Shown: positions 32,010 to 40,687, counted from the first letter of the stretch. The stretch is DNA of 50,721 nt from Streptomyces populi (GCF_002911015.1 NZ_KZ626898.1:1-50721); one strand, 5' to 3'. Notes: a model not told the origin generated them from the letters alone. Made by a program: numbers and translations.

Positions 32010-34417
32010 GATTCCGGGTGAGACCACGACGCAGGACCGCGCTCCTGGCCGTGACGGGTCTGGCCGCCGGGCTGCTGCTCGTGTCACCGCAGCCCGCGGC
32101 GGCCGCCAACCTCGTCACGAACCCGGGCTTCGAGACCGACGGCACCGACGGCATGCCGTCCTGCTGGGAGAAGTCCGGCTGGGGCGACAACGACTTCACC
32201 TTCGCGACCGTGTCCGACGCCCACTCGGGCGCCAAGGCCATGAAGGTCACGCTGACCCGCCGGGTCGACGGCGACCGCAAGGCGCTGATCACCGAGTCGG
32301 CCGCGTGCGCGCCGGTGGTCACCGCGGGCAGGCAGTACGACCTCGGGCTCCACTACAGGACGACGACCCCCGACGCGGCGATCACGCTGTTCCGGCACGA
32401 CACCGTCGCGGGCTGGCAGTACTGGACCGACCTCAAGACGCTGGAGATGCGGGGCGACTGGACCCGGGCCTCGGTCCGCACCCCCGAGGTGCCGTCCGGC
32501 ACCGACCGCATCACCTGGGGCGTCTCCGTCTACGGCACCGGCTCGGCGACCACCGACGACTACACGATGGAGCAGGTCCCCGACGTCACACCGCCGGCCG
32601 CCTGCACCGGCACCGCCGACGAGTGCGCCGACGGCCGGTGGACGGTGCTGCCCACACAGAACCCGGTGCGTTCCATGCACTCCGTCGTCCTCAACAACGG
32701 CAAGGTGCTGCTGATCGCGGGCTCCGGCAACAGCGAGGAGCAGTTCGACGCGGGCACCTTCACCTCGGCGGTCTACAACCCGGCCGACGGCAGCTACAAG
32801 GTCGTCCCCACCCCGAAGGACATGTTCTGCGCCGGGCACATCCAGCTCCAGGACGGCCGAGTGCTGGTGATGAGCGGCAACAAGGCGTTCCCGGTGGCGG
32901 GCGGGCACGGCTACGAGGGCTTCAAGGACTCGTACGTCTTCGACCCCGTCACCGAGACCTACAGCAGGACCAACGACCTCAACGACGGCCATTGGTACCC
33001 GTCGGCGACGGAACTCGGCAACGGTGACGTCATCTCCTTCGGCGGTCTGCGCGAGGACTCCACCGGCTCGGTGACCGCCGAGCTGTGGTCGGACACGCAG
33101 CGGAAGTGGCTGCCGCTGTGGCAGGTCAACCAGACCTGGTCGTACTGGGGCCTGTACCCGTCGATGATCCTGATGCAGGACGGCCGCCTCTTCTACTCGG
33201 GCAGCCATGTCTTCGGCAACAACATCCCCGGCACCGGCTCGGCGGTCTACGACTACGACGCCAACACGATCACCCAGATCCCCGGCCTGCGGAACAAGGA
33301 CCAGCGCGACCAGTCGGCGAGCGTGCTGCTGCCCCCGGCCCAGGACCAGAAGGTCCTCACCCTCGGCGGCGGCAACATCGACTCCAACCCGGACGGCAAC
33401 CGGCTGACCGACGTCATCGACCTCAAGGCGGCCGACCCCGCCTACGTGGCCGGGCCACCGCTGCCGCAGGGCACGGTGGACCTCGGCAACGGCCCGGTGG
33501 CCGAGACCGGCAACCAGGGCAAGATGTACGTCTCCGCGGTGCTGCTGCCGGACGGCAAGGTGCTGGAGACGGGCGGTGCGCTGCACAACCGCGCCGACCC
33601 GGTCTTCGAGTCGTCCCTCTACGACCCGGCGACCAACACCTTCGACCCGGTGGCGGCCGACCCGCAGGCGCGCGGCTACCACTCCTCGTCGTTCCTGCTG
33701 CCCGACGGGCGGGTGATGTCGACCGGCGACAACCCGGGCAACGGCACCTGGAACCACAACGTGTCGATCTACACCCCGCCCTATCTGCTCAAGGGCGCCC
33801 GGCCGACGATCACTTCGGTCATCGACAACCGGTGGACCTACGGCGACACCCAGCGGATCACGGTCGACCGGCCCGTCGTCAAGGCCGAACTGATCCGCCC
33901 GGCCGCCGTCACCCACTCCTCCGACCCCAACCAGCGGTCCGTGGACCTGCCGTTGAGCGTGGACGGGAACAACGTCGACCTCAACGTGACGAGCAACCCG
34001 AATCTGGCGCCGCCCGGCTGGTACATGCTCTTCGCGGTCGACGCCAACGGTGTTCCGTCGGTGGCCAGATGGGTGCACCTCCAGGGGCCGTCCGCGCTCG
34101 CCGCGGACACCGCCTCGGCGCACGTCCACTCCTTCGCCGACTCCCTGCCGGGAGCGGTCCGGGGGCCGGAACGGAAGCGGACCTCGCAGAAGGTGTCCAC
34201 GACCGTCTCCGGCTGCGACCGCCACTACGGCACGGTCGGTGTCTGCGTCCCGACAGCCTTCCCGGAAGGGGTGAAGCGGACAACGGTCTCCCGCTGCGCC
34301 TGGCTGAAGAAGAACGCCTACGGACGGCTCGGGGTCAACGGGAAGGACGACCCGCTCGGCCTCGACCCGAACCGGGACGGACTGGCCTGCGGGGCGAAGG
34401 ACCTGATGAGGCGTTAG
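32006..34417 (+). CDS. Secreted copper-radical oxidase (GlxA / galactose oxidase-like) with Excalibur-like tail, 803 aa
   Basis: The GTG at 32006 follows GGAGG and overlaps the previous stop. Signal peptide to AAAA-NL (~36), carbohydrate-binding-like domain to ~195 (NLVTNPGFETDGTDG, YDLGLHYRTTTPDAAITLF), kelch propeller 205-610, DUF1929 domain to ~690. The copper-site set is complete: Cys275 (FCAGH, partner of the Cys-Tyr cofactor), Tyr331 (HWYPS), Tyr558-His559 (GYHSSS) and His637 (VTHSSDPNQR). The last ~90 residues end with DPNRDGLACG, an Excalibur-type calcium motif. In S. coelicolor, GlxA works with the synthase CslA in making a hyphal-tip glycan; this operon repeats that pairing. Confidence 0.88.
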   Translation: MRFRVRPRRRTALLAVTGLAAGLLLVSPQPAAAANLVTNPGFETDGTDGMPSCWEKSGWGDNDFTFATVSDAHSGAKAMKVTLTRRVDGDRKALITESAACAPVVTAGRQYDLGLHYRTTTPDAAITLFRHDTVAGWQYWTDLKTLEMRGDWTRASVRTPEVPSGTDRITWGVSVYGTGSATTDDYTMEQVPDVTPPAACTGTADECADGRWTVLPTQNPVRSMHSVVLNNGKVLLIAGSGNSEEQFDAGTFTSAVYNPADGSYKVVPTPKDMFCAGHIQLQDGRVLVMSGNKAFPVAGGHGYEGFKDSYVFDPVTETYSRTNDLNDGHWYPSATELGNGDVISFGGLREDSTGSVTAELWSDTQRKWLPLWQVNQTWSYWGLYPSMILMQDGRLFYSGSHVFGNNIPGTGSAVYDYDANTITQIPGLRNKDQRDQSASVLLPPAQDQKVLTLGGGNIDSNPDGNRLTDVIDLKAADPAYVAGPPLPQGTVDLGNGPVAETGNQGKMYVSAVLLPDGKVLETGGALHNRADPVFESSLYDPATNTFDPVAADPQARGYHSSSFLLPDGRVMSTGDNPGNGTWNHNVSIYTPPYLLKGARPTITSVIDNRWTYGDTQRITVDRPVVKAELIRPAAVTHSSDPNQRSVDLPLSVDGNNVDLNVTSNPNLAPPGWYMLFAVDANGVPSVARWVHLQGPSALAADTASAHVHSFADSLPGAVRGPERKRTSQKVSTTVSGCDRHYGTVGVCVPTAFPEGVKRTTVSRCAWLKKNAYGRLGVNGKDDPLGLDPNRDGLACGAKDLMRR

Positions 34418-34448
34418 ACGGGATCCCGGGACTGCGGCGGTCCGTCCG

Positions 34449-35174
34449 TCAGGTCCCGAACTCCGCGAGGGCGCGCTCCACGACGGTCTCCAGCCGGTCG
34501 TGGTGCGCGCCCTTCCAGTAGGCGCGCCCGCAGTCGGCGCACTGGGCGAAGACGTCGTACGACCGCTCGGTGCCGCTCTCCAGCTGGTCGGCGACCTGCT
34601 CCTTGGTGGCCTTCGCGAGCAGGCCGTTGCACGCGGTGCAGCGCGTCCAGGGCTTCAGCTCGGGCGCGAACCGGCCCAGCACGTCCCGGAGCTGGTCGTC
34701 GGGACGGGTGCTGTAGACGAAGCCCCCCGCCCACAGCTCGCGGCGCCGCAGCAGCCCGCGGTCGCGGCTGAGCAGCACCCGCCGCTCGGCCGCCGAACGG
34801 GCGGCGAGCGCCGGGTCGCCGATGTCGGTGGACTCGTACGCCGTGTCGATGCCGAGCAGGCGCATCCGGCGGGCGAGGGTGCCGAGATGGACGTCGAGGA
34901 GGAAGCGCAGCGGCGCGCCCGGCACCCGCTGGGGGCGGGTGACCGCGTCGACCCGTACGGACTCGCCGGCCGCCGGGATGTGCGAGAAGGGCACCTCGTG
35001 TCCGTCCACGACCAGGGCGCCGACCTCCGTCAGCGGGACGCCCAGCGACTCGACGACATGGCCGAGGGTGGAGGAGCCGTCGGTGCCGACCGGGGTGATC
35101 CCGGAGCGGCGGGCGTGCGGGACGAACACCCCCAGTCCGGGGGCGAATTCGATGTGGATCTCCGGTCCGTTCAC
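34449..35174 (-). CDS. Mut7-C RNase domain protein with N-terminal ubiquitin-like domain, 241 aa
   Basis: Residues ~1-80 form a ubiquitin/ThiS-like domain (IHIEFAPGLGVFVPHARR, GALVVDGHEVPFSHIP). From ~85 the Mut7-C PIN-type RNase domain appears: RFLLDVHLGTLARRMRLLGIDTAYE (landmarks FLLDVHLG and LARRMRLLG), RVLLSRDRGLLRR, with acidic residues expected to bind metal. A C-terminal zinc ribbon is seen as TRCTACNGLL and FAQCADCGRAYWKG. These proteins are predicted RNases whose targets are unknown. Coding on the reverse strand, it converges with the oxidase. Confidence 0.9.
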   Translation of the reverse strand: MNGPEIHIEFAPGLGVFVPHARRSGITPVGTDGSSTLGHVVESLGVPLTEVGALVVDGHEVPFSHIPAAGESVRVDAVTRPQRVPGAPLRFLLDVHLGTLARRMRLLGIDTAYESTDIGDPALAARSAAERRVLLSRDRGLLRRRELWAGGFVYSTRPDDQLRDVLGRFAPELKPWTRCTACNGLLAKATKEQVADQLESGTERSYDVFAQCADCGRAYWKGAHHDRLETVVERALAEFGT

Positions 35175-35186
35175 GCGGTCAGGATG

Positions 35187-35849
35187 TCACGCGGGGGCGC
35201 CCCGGTCCTCCGGGTTTCGTGGGACCAGACCGTGTTCCATGACGTTCACGGCACGCTCGACGAGATCGGCGAGGTCGTCCCCCTGGCCGGTCTCGGCCCA
35301 GTAGAGGGAGGTCTCCATCAGACCGCCGATCAGCGACATCGCGAAGACGCGGACCTCCAGGCTGTCCGGGTCCCGGCCGGAGCGCTCGGCGATGGCCCGG
35401 CTCAGCAGCCGCCCGGTGACGGACATGCTCTCCATCATCCGTGAACGCACCGCGGGGACCTCGACCATCAGCCGCGTCCGGAGCCGGCTGACCTCGGGGT
35501 CCTCGGAGGTGTCGATGCCCACGGCCTTCCTCAGCACATGACGCAGCGAGTCGAACCACGGCTCGTCCGCGGGGCGTTCCCGCAGTTCCTGTTCGAGGAG
35601 GGGGTCGTACTCGTCCGTGAGGACGATGTCCTCCTTGGTCGGGAAGTAGCGGAACACCGTGGAGGGGGAGACCTCGGCCGCCTCCGCGATCTGCTCGATC
35701 GTCGTGGCGTCGTACCCCTGCCGCTCGATCAGCCGGTACGTCGCCTCGCGGATCGCGATGCGGGTCTTGATCTTCTTCCGCTCGCGGAGCCCCGGCTGGG
35801 GCTCCGCGGCGGGAGCGGAGGTCTGTGCGGTGGCGGCCATGTCTCTCAT
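35187..35849 (-). CDS. TetR-family regulator, 220 aa
   Basis: Either the ATG at 35849 (overlapping the MFS stop as ATGA) or the one at 35840 (MAATAQTS) may be used. The N-terminal HTH is clear: KIKTRIAIREATYRLIERQG, TTIEQIAEAAEVSPSTVFRYFPTKEDIV (landmarks TTIEQIAEAAEVS and STVFRYFPTKED). The ligand-binding body is helical (LRHVLRKAVGIDTSE, VFAMSLIGGLMETSLYW). It lies downstream of and coupled to the MFS exporter, so it most likely represses that operon through the palindrome at the MFS promoter, including itself. Confidence 0.92.
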   Translation of the reverse strand: MRDMAATAQTSAPAAEPQPGLRERKKIKTRIAIREATYRLIERQGYDATTIEQIAEAAEVSPSTVFRYFPTKEDIVLTDEYDPLLEQELRERPADEPWFDSLRHVLRKAVGIDTSEDPEVSRLRTRLMVEVPAVRSRMMESMSVTGRLLSRAIAERSGRDPDSLEVRVFAMSLIGGLMETSLYWAETGQGDDLADLVERAVNVMEHGLVPRNPEDRGAPA

Positions 35850-37447
35850 TGTCCGGCATCCGCCGGGGCCGGGGCCATGCCGACGTCCTCGCGCTCCGTC
35901 TCGGCCGGCCGCTCCGGGCTCGGCAGCAGTGCCGCCGCCAGCAGCGCGGTGACCAGCGCGGCGATCCCGCTGACCAGCAGCACCAGGTCCATGCCGTGGA
36001 TGTACGCGGCGTTCGCGGAGGCATCCAGGGCCCGGTCGCCGAGCCGGCCGGCGATCACATGGGCGCCGACCACCGAGTCGTCGGCGGCCTTCGCGGCGGC
36101 GCGCGGCAGCGCGGAGGTGTCGAGGCGGTCGGCGTACGTGCTCGCCAGCAGCGAGCCGAGCAGGGCGATACCGACCGCGCTGCCCACCTGGCGCACCGTC
36201 ATCAGCAGTCCTGAGCCGCTGCCGGCCCGGTCGCGGGGGAGCGCGCCGAGGGCGGCGGACATCGCGGGCACCACGGCGAAACCGAAGCCGAGCCCGGCCA
36301 GGGACAGCCACAGGGCGGTGGCGCCGTACCCGTCGTCGACGGTCGTACGGCTGCCGAGGAAGGCGGCGAAGGCGAGGACGACGAGACCCGCGCTGATCAC
36401 CGCGCGGGGGCCGAAGCGGACGACCAGCGGCTGCGCGCCCCGGGAGGCGACCAGCAGCCCGCCCATCATCGGCAGCATGCGGACCCCGGTGGCGAGGGCG
36501 TCGTGCCCGAGCACCGCCTGGAGGTACTGCGGCAGCACGAACATCAGGCCGGACAGGACGAACATGACGAGCGTCGCGGCGAGGGTGTTGAGCAGGAAGC
36601 CGCGTTCGGCGAGCAGGGAGAGGTCCAGCATCGGGCGCGGGCTGCGGCGTTCGCGGGCGACGAGCAGCCCGATCAGGACGACGGCGACGGCGAAGCAGCC
36701 GAGGACGAGCGGGTCGCCCCAGCCGCGGGACGGGGCTTCGATGATCGCGTAGACCAGGACGCTGAGACCGACCGCGGTGAGCGCGGTGGAGACGGCGTCC
36801 ACCTCGGGCGAGGCGGGGTCGCGGGTCTCGGGGAGCAGGAACAGGCAGGCGGTGATGCCGATGGCGGCCATCGGCACGTTGACCAGGAACACCGATCCCC
36901 ACCAGAAGTGGTTGAGCAGCCAGCCGCCGATGATCGGGCCGAGCGGCATGCCGAGCGCCGAGGCGGCGGAGACGGCTCCGACCGCCTTGGTGCGCTCGTC
37001 GGGCCCGAAGAGCGAGGGCAGCACGGCGAGGGCGAGCGGCATCACCAGCGCGCCGCCGACGCCCATCAGGGCGCGGGCGACGATCACCCAGGTGACGTCG
37101 TCGACGAGGGCGCCCGCCAGGGAGCCGGCGAGGAAGACCGAGAGTCCGGCGATGAGCATCCGGCGCCGTCCGAACCGGTCGCCCAGCAGCCCGGCGGGGA
37201 GCATCAGCGAGGCGAAGACGACGACGTAGGCGTCCGCCATCCACTGCTGCTGACCGGTGGACGCTCCGAGGTCCCGGGCCATCGTCGGCAGTGCCACGTT
37301 GAGGATCGTCATGTCGAAACCGAGCACGAGCATGCTCGCGACCAGGGCCCCGAGGGCCCACCAGCGCTGGGGGTGCCCCCGCTCGAGCGAAGTCGAGAGT
37401 GGGGGAGGATCGCGCCGAACGGCGTCGTCTTGTGTGGGAGTCACCAT
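35846..37447 (-). CDS. MFS drug:H+ antiporter, DHA2/14-TMS (EmrB/QacA) type, 533 aa
   Basis: A proton-driven exporter. Markers are LGFDMTILNVALPTMARDLG (motif D1), WMADAYVVVFASLMLPAG, GDRFGRRRMLIAG (motif A), GVGGALVMPLALAVLPSLFG and GMPLGPIIGGWLLNHFWWGSVF (landmarks; motif C GPIIGG). Fourteen hydrophobic segments can be counted. The ATG at 37447 fits a leaderless message: the candidate promoter and palindrome end only a few bases upstream and no ribosome site is seen. Residues ~16-29 are encoded by a widespread Streptomyces repeat (37369-37406), so the cytoplasmic N-terminus is an insertion product. Confidence 0.93.
   Translation of the reverse strand: MVTPTQDDAVRRDPPPLSTSLERGHPQRWWALGALVASMLVLGFDMTILNVALPTMARDLGASTGQQQWMADAYVVVFASLMLPAGLLGDRFGRRRMLIAGLSVFLAGSLAGALVDDVTWVIVARALMGVGGALVMPLALAVLPSLFGPDERTKAVGAVSAASALGMPLGPIIGGWLLNHFWWGSVFLVNVPMAAIGITACLFLLPETRDPASPEVDAVSTALTAVGLSVLVYAIIEAPSRGWGDPLVLGCFAVAVVLIGLLVARERRSPRPMLDLSLLAERGFLLNTLAATLVMFVLSGLMFVLPQYLQAVLGHDALATGVRMLPMMGGLLVASRGAQPLVVRFGPRAVISAGLVVLAFAAFLGSRTTVDDGYGATALWLSLAGLGFGFAVVPAMSAALGALPRDRAGSGSGLLMTVRQVGSAVGIALLGSLLASTYADRLDTSALPRAAAKAADDSVVGAHVIAGRLGDRALDASANAAYIHGMDLVLLVSGIAALVTALLAAALLPSPERPAETEREDVGMAPAPADAGQ
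37369..37406. repeat. Streptomyces palindromic repeat inserted in the MFS reading frame
   Basis: GGGGGTGCCCCCGCTCGA continues GCGAAGTCGAGAGTGGGGGA. CTCGA/TCGAG and CCCCC/GGGGG arms form a hairpin. I recall this element from many Streptomyces intergenic regions; here it is translated in frame as part of STSLERGHPQ. Confidence 0.7.
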
Positions 37448-37451
37448 GAAA

Positions 37452-37484
37452 TGAGAGTAACTCTCAAAAGATGGCTTTAGTCAA
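37452..37484 (-). promoter_or_regulatory. Candidate TetR-regulated promoter of the MFS operon
   Basis: On the reverse strand TTGACT (37484-37479), 17-base spacer, GTTACT (37461-37456). The -10 box is inside a perfect palindrome TGAGAGT-A-ACTCTCA (37452-37466, plus strand). The likely transcription start falls at or near the ATG (37447), giving a leaderless mRNA. Confidence 0.6.
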
Positions 37485-37557
37485 TCGAGCATGACTTTCA
37501 GTCGATGGCCGGCGGGGATGTTGGCGCGATGGGGATGCGGGGTGGCCGGAAAACGCG

Positions 37558-37589
37558 CAGTGGCCGCGGCTGGGGAGCCGCGGCCACTG
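37558..37589 (-). terminator. Perfect 14-bp hairpin after the TrhA-like gene
   Basis: CAGTGGCCGCGGCT (37558-37571), loop GGGG, AGCCGCGGCCACTG (37576-37589), 28 bases after the stop at 37617 on the reverse strand. Confidence 0.88.
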
Positions 37590-37616
37590 GAAGGGGCGAG
37601 TGGGTGGAGGTGGGGG

Positions 37617-38330
37617 TCAGCCGTGCTGGTAGGCCACCAGGGAGATGCCGACGTAGTGCGTGATGAACGCCGCGAGGGTCAGGGAGTGGAAGACCTCGTG
37701 GAATCCGAACCAACGCGGTGACGGGTTGGGCTTCTTGATCCCGTAGATCACTCCGCCCGCGCTGTAGAGCAGTCCGCCGACGATCACCAGGACGAGGACG
37801 GCGATGCCGCCCGTGCGCATGAAGTCGGGCAGGAAGAAGACGGCCGCCCAGCCCATCGCGATGTAGCACGGTGTGTAGAGCCAGCGCGGGGCGCCGACCC
37901 AGAACACCCGGAAGACGATGCCCGCCGCCGCGGCGGCCCAGATGCTCCACAGCAGCCACTGGCCCTTGCTGTCCGGCAGCAGGAGCAGGGTCAGCGGCGT
38001 GTAGGTGCCGGCGATGATCAGGAAGATGTTCGCGTGGTCGAGCCTGCGCAGGACGCCGTCCATCCGCGGGCTCCAGTTGCCGCGGTGGTAGAGGGCGCTC
38101 ACACCGAACAGGAGGCAGGCGGTCAGGGCGAACACACCGCAGGCGATGCGGCCGCGGGTCGAGTCCGCCAGGGCGGTGAGGACCAGTCCGGAGACGAGGG
38201 CGGCCGGGAACATGCCCAGGTGCAGCCAGCCGCGGAGCTTGGGCTTGATCTCTTCCGACAGGGAGTGCGCGACAGGCATCGGGCCGGCGGCCGGCGAGTC
38301 CGTGGGCGCGTCGGGGACGGGCGCAGTCAT
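37617..38330 (-). CDS. TrhA / hemolysin III family membrane protein, 237 aa
   Basis: A seven-helix membrane protein related to PAQR receptors. Conserved features: FGVSALYHRGNWSP (SxxYH), RRLDHANIFLIIAGTYTPL (DHxxIFxxIAGTYTP, the strongest signature) and FHEVFHSLTLAAFITHYVGI with the late histidines that form the metal site. The ATG at 38330 is chosen because the family N-terminus begins after a short polar stretch and a candidate promoter lies directly upstream. In Bacillus, YplQ-type relatives affect membrane-energy balance and fluidity; haemolytic activity is mostly historical naming. Confidence 0.93.
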   Translation of the reverse strand: MTAPVPDAPTDSPAAGPMPVAHSLSEEIKPKLRGWLHLGMFPAALVSGLVLTALADSTRGRIACGVFALTACLLFGVSALYHRGNWSPRMDGVLRRLDHANIFLIIAGTYTPLTLLLLPDSKGQWLLWSIWAAAAAGIVFRVFWVGAPRWLYTPCYIAMGWAAVFFLPDFMRTGGIAVLVLVIVGGLLYSAGGVIYGIKKPNPSPRWFGFHEVFHSLTLAAFITHYVGISLVAYQHG

Positions 38331-38340
38331 GGCCGAATCG

Positions 38341-38369
38341 TACCTACGGAACCGTAAGTTACGTGTCAG
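38341..38369 (-). promoter_or_regulatory. Candidate promoter of the TrhA-like gene with a short palindrome
   Basis: On the reverse strand CTGACA (38369-38364), 17-base spacer, TAGGTA (38346-38341). TACGG-AA-CCGTA (38345-38356) lies mostly in the spacer. The rest of 38370-38651, the pckA leader region, shows no other gene; pckA has GGAG just before its GTG start. Confidence 0.4.
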
Positions 38370-38651
38370 TCCGGCGCGGGCGAACCGCGATAGTGGCCAT
38401 GATCTCACGGCATCGGGGGGCGCCGCCGGGGTACCCGCGGTGAACCCGGGGTGAGCGGGCGGAAACCTCCCGGCGAGTGGCGATGCTCACTCCGCTCAGG
38501 TGTGAGGCCCTCTGGACATATGCGCGGCCCGGTCGGATCATCAAATGAGTGCGGTCGGCACCGGATGAGCGCCAGAGGTCCCAGCACCGAGAAGCATCCG
38601 GGTCGCAGCCCCCACGGGGCACAACAACAAACCCCTCATTTAGGAGCAATC

Positions 38652-40469
38652 GTGGCGCGCGACATCGCGGCTCCCGTCCCGACCAACCACAAGGAACTGA
38701 TCTCGTGGGTCAACGAGATCGCCGAACTGACCGAGCCGGACAGTGTGGTCTGGTGCGACGGATCCGAGGCCGAGTACGAGCGACTGAGCGAGGAGCTCGT
38801 CCGCAAGGGCACCTTCAAGAAGCTCGACCCGATCAAGCGCCCCAACTCCTACTACGCCGCCTCCGACCCGACCGATGTCGCGCGGGTCGAGGACCGGACC
38901 TTCATCTGCTCCGAGAAGGAGGAGGACGCGGGCCCGACCAACCACTGGAAGGCCCCCGCCGAGATGCGGGAGATCTTCTCCGGTGAGCAGGGCGTCTTCC
39001 GCGGCTCGATGCGCGGCCGCACGATGTACGTCGTCCCGTTCTGCATGGGCCCGCTCGGCTCGGACCTCTCCGCGATCGGCGTCGAGATCACCGACTCCGC
39101 CTACGTCGCCGTGTCCATGCGCACCATGACCCGCATGGGACAGCCCGTCCTGGACGAACTCGGCACCGACGGCTTCTTCGTGCGTGCAGTGCACACGCTC
39201 GGGGCGCCGCTGGCCGAGGGCGAGGCGGACGTGCCGTGGCCCTGCAACTCCACGAAGTACATCTCGCACTTCCCCGAGACCCGTGAGATCTGGTCGTACG
39301 GCTCCGGCTACGGCGGCAACGCGCTCCTCGGCAAGAAGTGCTACGCCCTGCGCATAGCGTCCGTGATGGCGCGCGACGAGGGCTGGCTCGCCGAGCACAT
39401 GCTGATCCTCAAACTGACGCCGCCGCAGGGCGAGTCGAAGTACGTCGCCGCCGCCTTCCCGAGCGCCTGCGGCAAGACCAACCTCGCCATGCTGGAGCCC
39501 ACGATCTCCGGCTGGACGGTCGAGACCATCGGTGACGACATCGCCTGGATGCGGTTCGGCGAGGACGGCCGCCTCTACGCGATCAACCCCGAGGCCGGCT
39601 TCTTCGGCGTCGCGCCCGGCACCGGCGAGCACACCAACGCCAACGCCATGAAGACGCTGTGGGGCAACTCCGTCTTCACCAACGTCGCGCTCACCGACGA
39701 CAACGACATCTGGTGGGAGGGCATGACGGAGGAGACTCCGGCACACCTGACCGACTGGAAGGGCAACGACTGGACGCCGGAGTCCGGCACGCCCGCGGCG
39801 CACCCCAACGCCCGCTTCACGGTGCCCGCCTCGCAGTGCCCGATCATCGCGCCCGAGTGGGAGGACCCGAAGGGCGTGCCGATCTCGGCGATCCTCTTCG
39901 GCGGCCGCCGTGCCACCGCCGTCCCGCTGGTGACGGAGTCCTTCGACTGGAACCACGGCGTGTTCCTCGGCGCGAACGTCGCCTCCGAGAAGACCGCCGC
40001 CGCCGAGGGCAAGGTCGGCGAGCTGCGCCGCGACCCCTTCGCCATGCTGCCGTTCTGCGGCTACAACATGGGCGACTACATGGGGCACTGGGTCGACGTC
40101 GCCAAGGACAAGGACCAGGCGAAGCTCCCGAAGATCTACTACGTGAACTGGTTCCGCAAGAACGACGCGGGCAAGTTCGTGTGGCCCGGCTTCGGCGAGA
40201 ACAGCCGCGTCCTGAAGTGGATCGTCGACCGCCTGGACGGCAGGGCCGAGGGCGTCGAGACCCCGATCGGCGTCCTGCCGACCCGGGAGTCCCTCGACAC
40301 CGACGGTCTCGAACTGGCCGAGTCCGACCTCGACTTCCTGCTCACGGTCGACAAGGAGGTCTGGCGCGAGGAGGCCGCGCTGGTCCCCGAGCACCTCAAC
40401 ACCTTCGGTGAGCACACGCCGAAGGAACTGTGGGACGAGTACCGCGCCCTGGTGCAGCGCCTGGGCTGA
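38652..40469 (+). CDS. pckA: Phosphoenolpyruvate carboxykinase (GTP), 605 aa
   Basis: Converts oxaloacetate and GTP to PEP and CO2 for gluconeogenesis; cytosolic monomer. The GTG at 38652 follows GGAG by six bases and gives VARDIAAPVPTNHKELISW. Signatures: the GTP-type P-loop FPSACGKTNLAM with the reactive Cys273, YGSGYGGNALLGKKCYALR (substrate loop), GDDIAWMRFGEDGRLYAINPE (metal and Asp pair), NPEAGFFGVAPGT, ILFGGRRATAVPLV and FGENSRVLKWIVDRLDG. Length is right for the family. A strong intrinsic terminator follows, so it is probably monocistronic. Confidence 0.97.
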   Translation: MARDIAAPVPTNHKELISWVNEIAELTEPDSVVWCDGSEAEYERLSEELVRKGTFKKLDPIKRPNSYYAASDPTDVARVEDRTFICSEKEEDAGPTNHWKAPAEMREIFSGEQGVFRGSMRGRTMYVVPFCMGPLGSDLSAIGVEITDSAYVAVSMRTMTRMGQPVLDELGTDGFFVRAVHTLGAPLAEGEADVPWPCNSTKYISHFPETREIWSYGSGYGGNALLGKKCYALRIASVMARDEGWLAEHMLILKLTPPQGESKYVAAAFPSACGKTNLAMLEPTISGWTVETIGDDIAWMRFGEDGRLYAINPEAGFFGVAPGTGEHTNANAMKTLWGNSVFTNVALTDDNDIWWEGMTEETPAHLTDWKGNDWTPESGTPAAHPNARFTVPASQCPIIAPEWEDPKGVPISAILFGGRRATAVPLVTESFDWNHGVFLGANVASEKTAAAEGKVGELRRDPFAMLPFCGYNMGDYMGHWVDVAKDKDQAKLPKIYYVNWFRKNDAGKFVWPGFGENSRVLKWIVDRLDGRAEGVETPIGVLPTRESLDTDGLELAESDLDFLLTVDKEVWREEAALVPEHLNTFGEHTPKELWDEYRALVQRLG

Positions 40470-40548
40470 CGCCCCCGACGACTCCGCGGCCGACCCGAGT
40501 TGCCCTGACCTGCGACTGTTGCGGCGGTCGGCCGCGGTGACCGCACCC

Positions 40549-40587
40549 GCCGGGGTTCCGCACATCCGTGCGGGACCCCGGCTTTTT
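40549..40587 (+). terminator. Intrinsic terminator after pckA
   Basis: GCCGGGGTTCCGCAC (40549-40563) pairs with GTGCGGGACCCCGGC (40568-40582), 15 bp with one G-T pair, followed by TTTTT. A second perfect 12-bp hairpin (CCGCGGCCGACC 40484-40495 with GGTCGGCCGCGG 40526-40537) precedes it. Confidence 0.95.
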
Positions 40588-40687
40588 CGCGCTCCACGCC
40601 CCGCCCGTGCCGGAACGGCTGAAAAAGCGAGGATTTCAGGGGACACTCCTGACATCTCGCAGTCGACCCCGAAATGAGGTGGGCGGG

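Noticed and set aside
38640..40655. 671-codon reverse-strand open frame covering all of pckA
   Set aside because: Antisense shadow of a clearly identified gene; the translation is rich in Arg, Gly and Val with no domain, as expected from high-G+C DNA.
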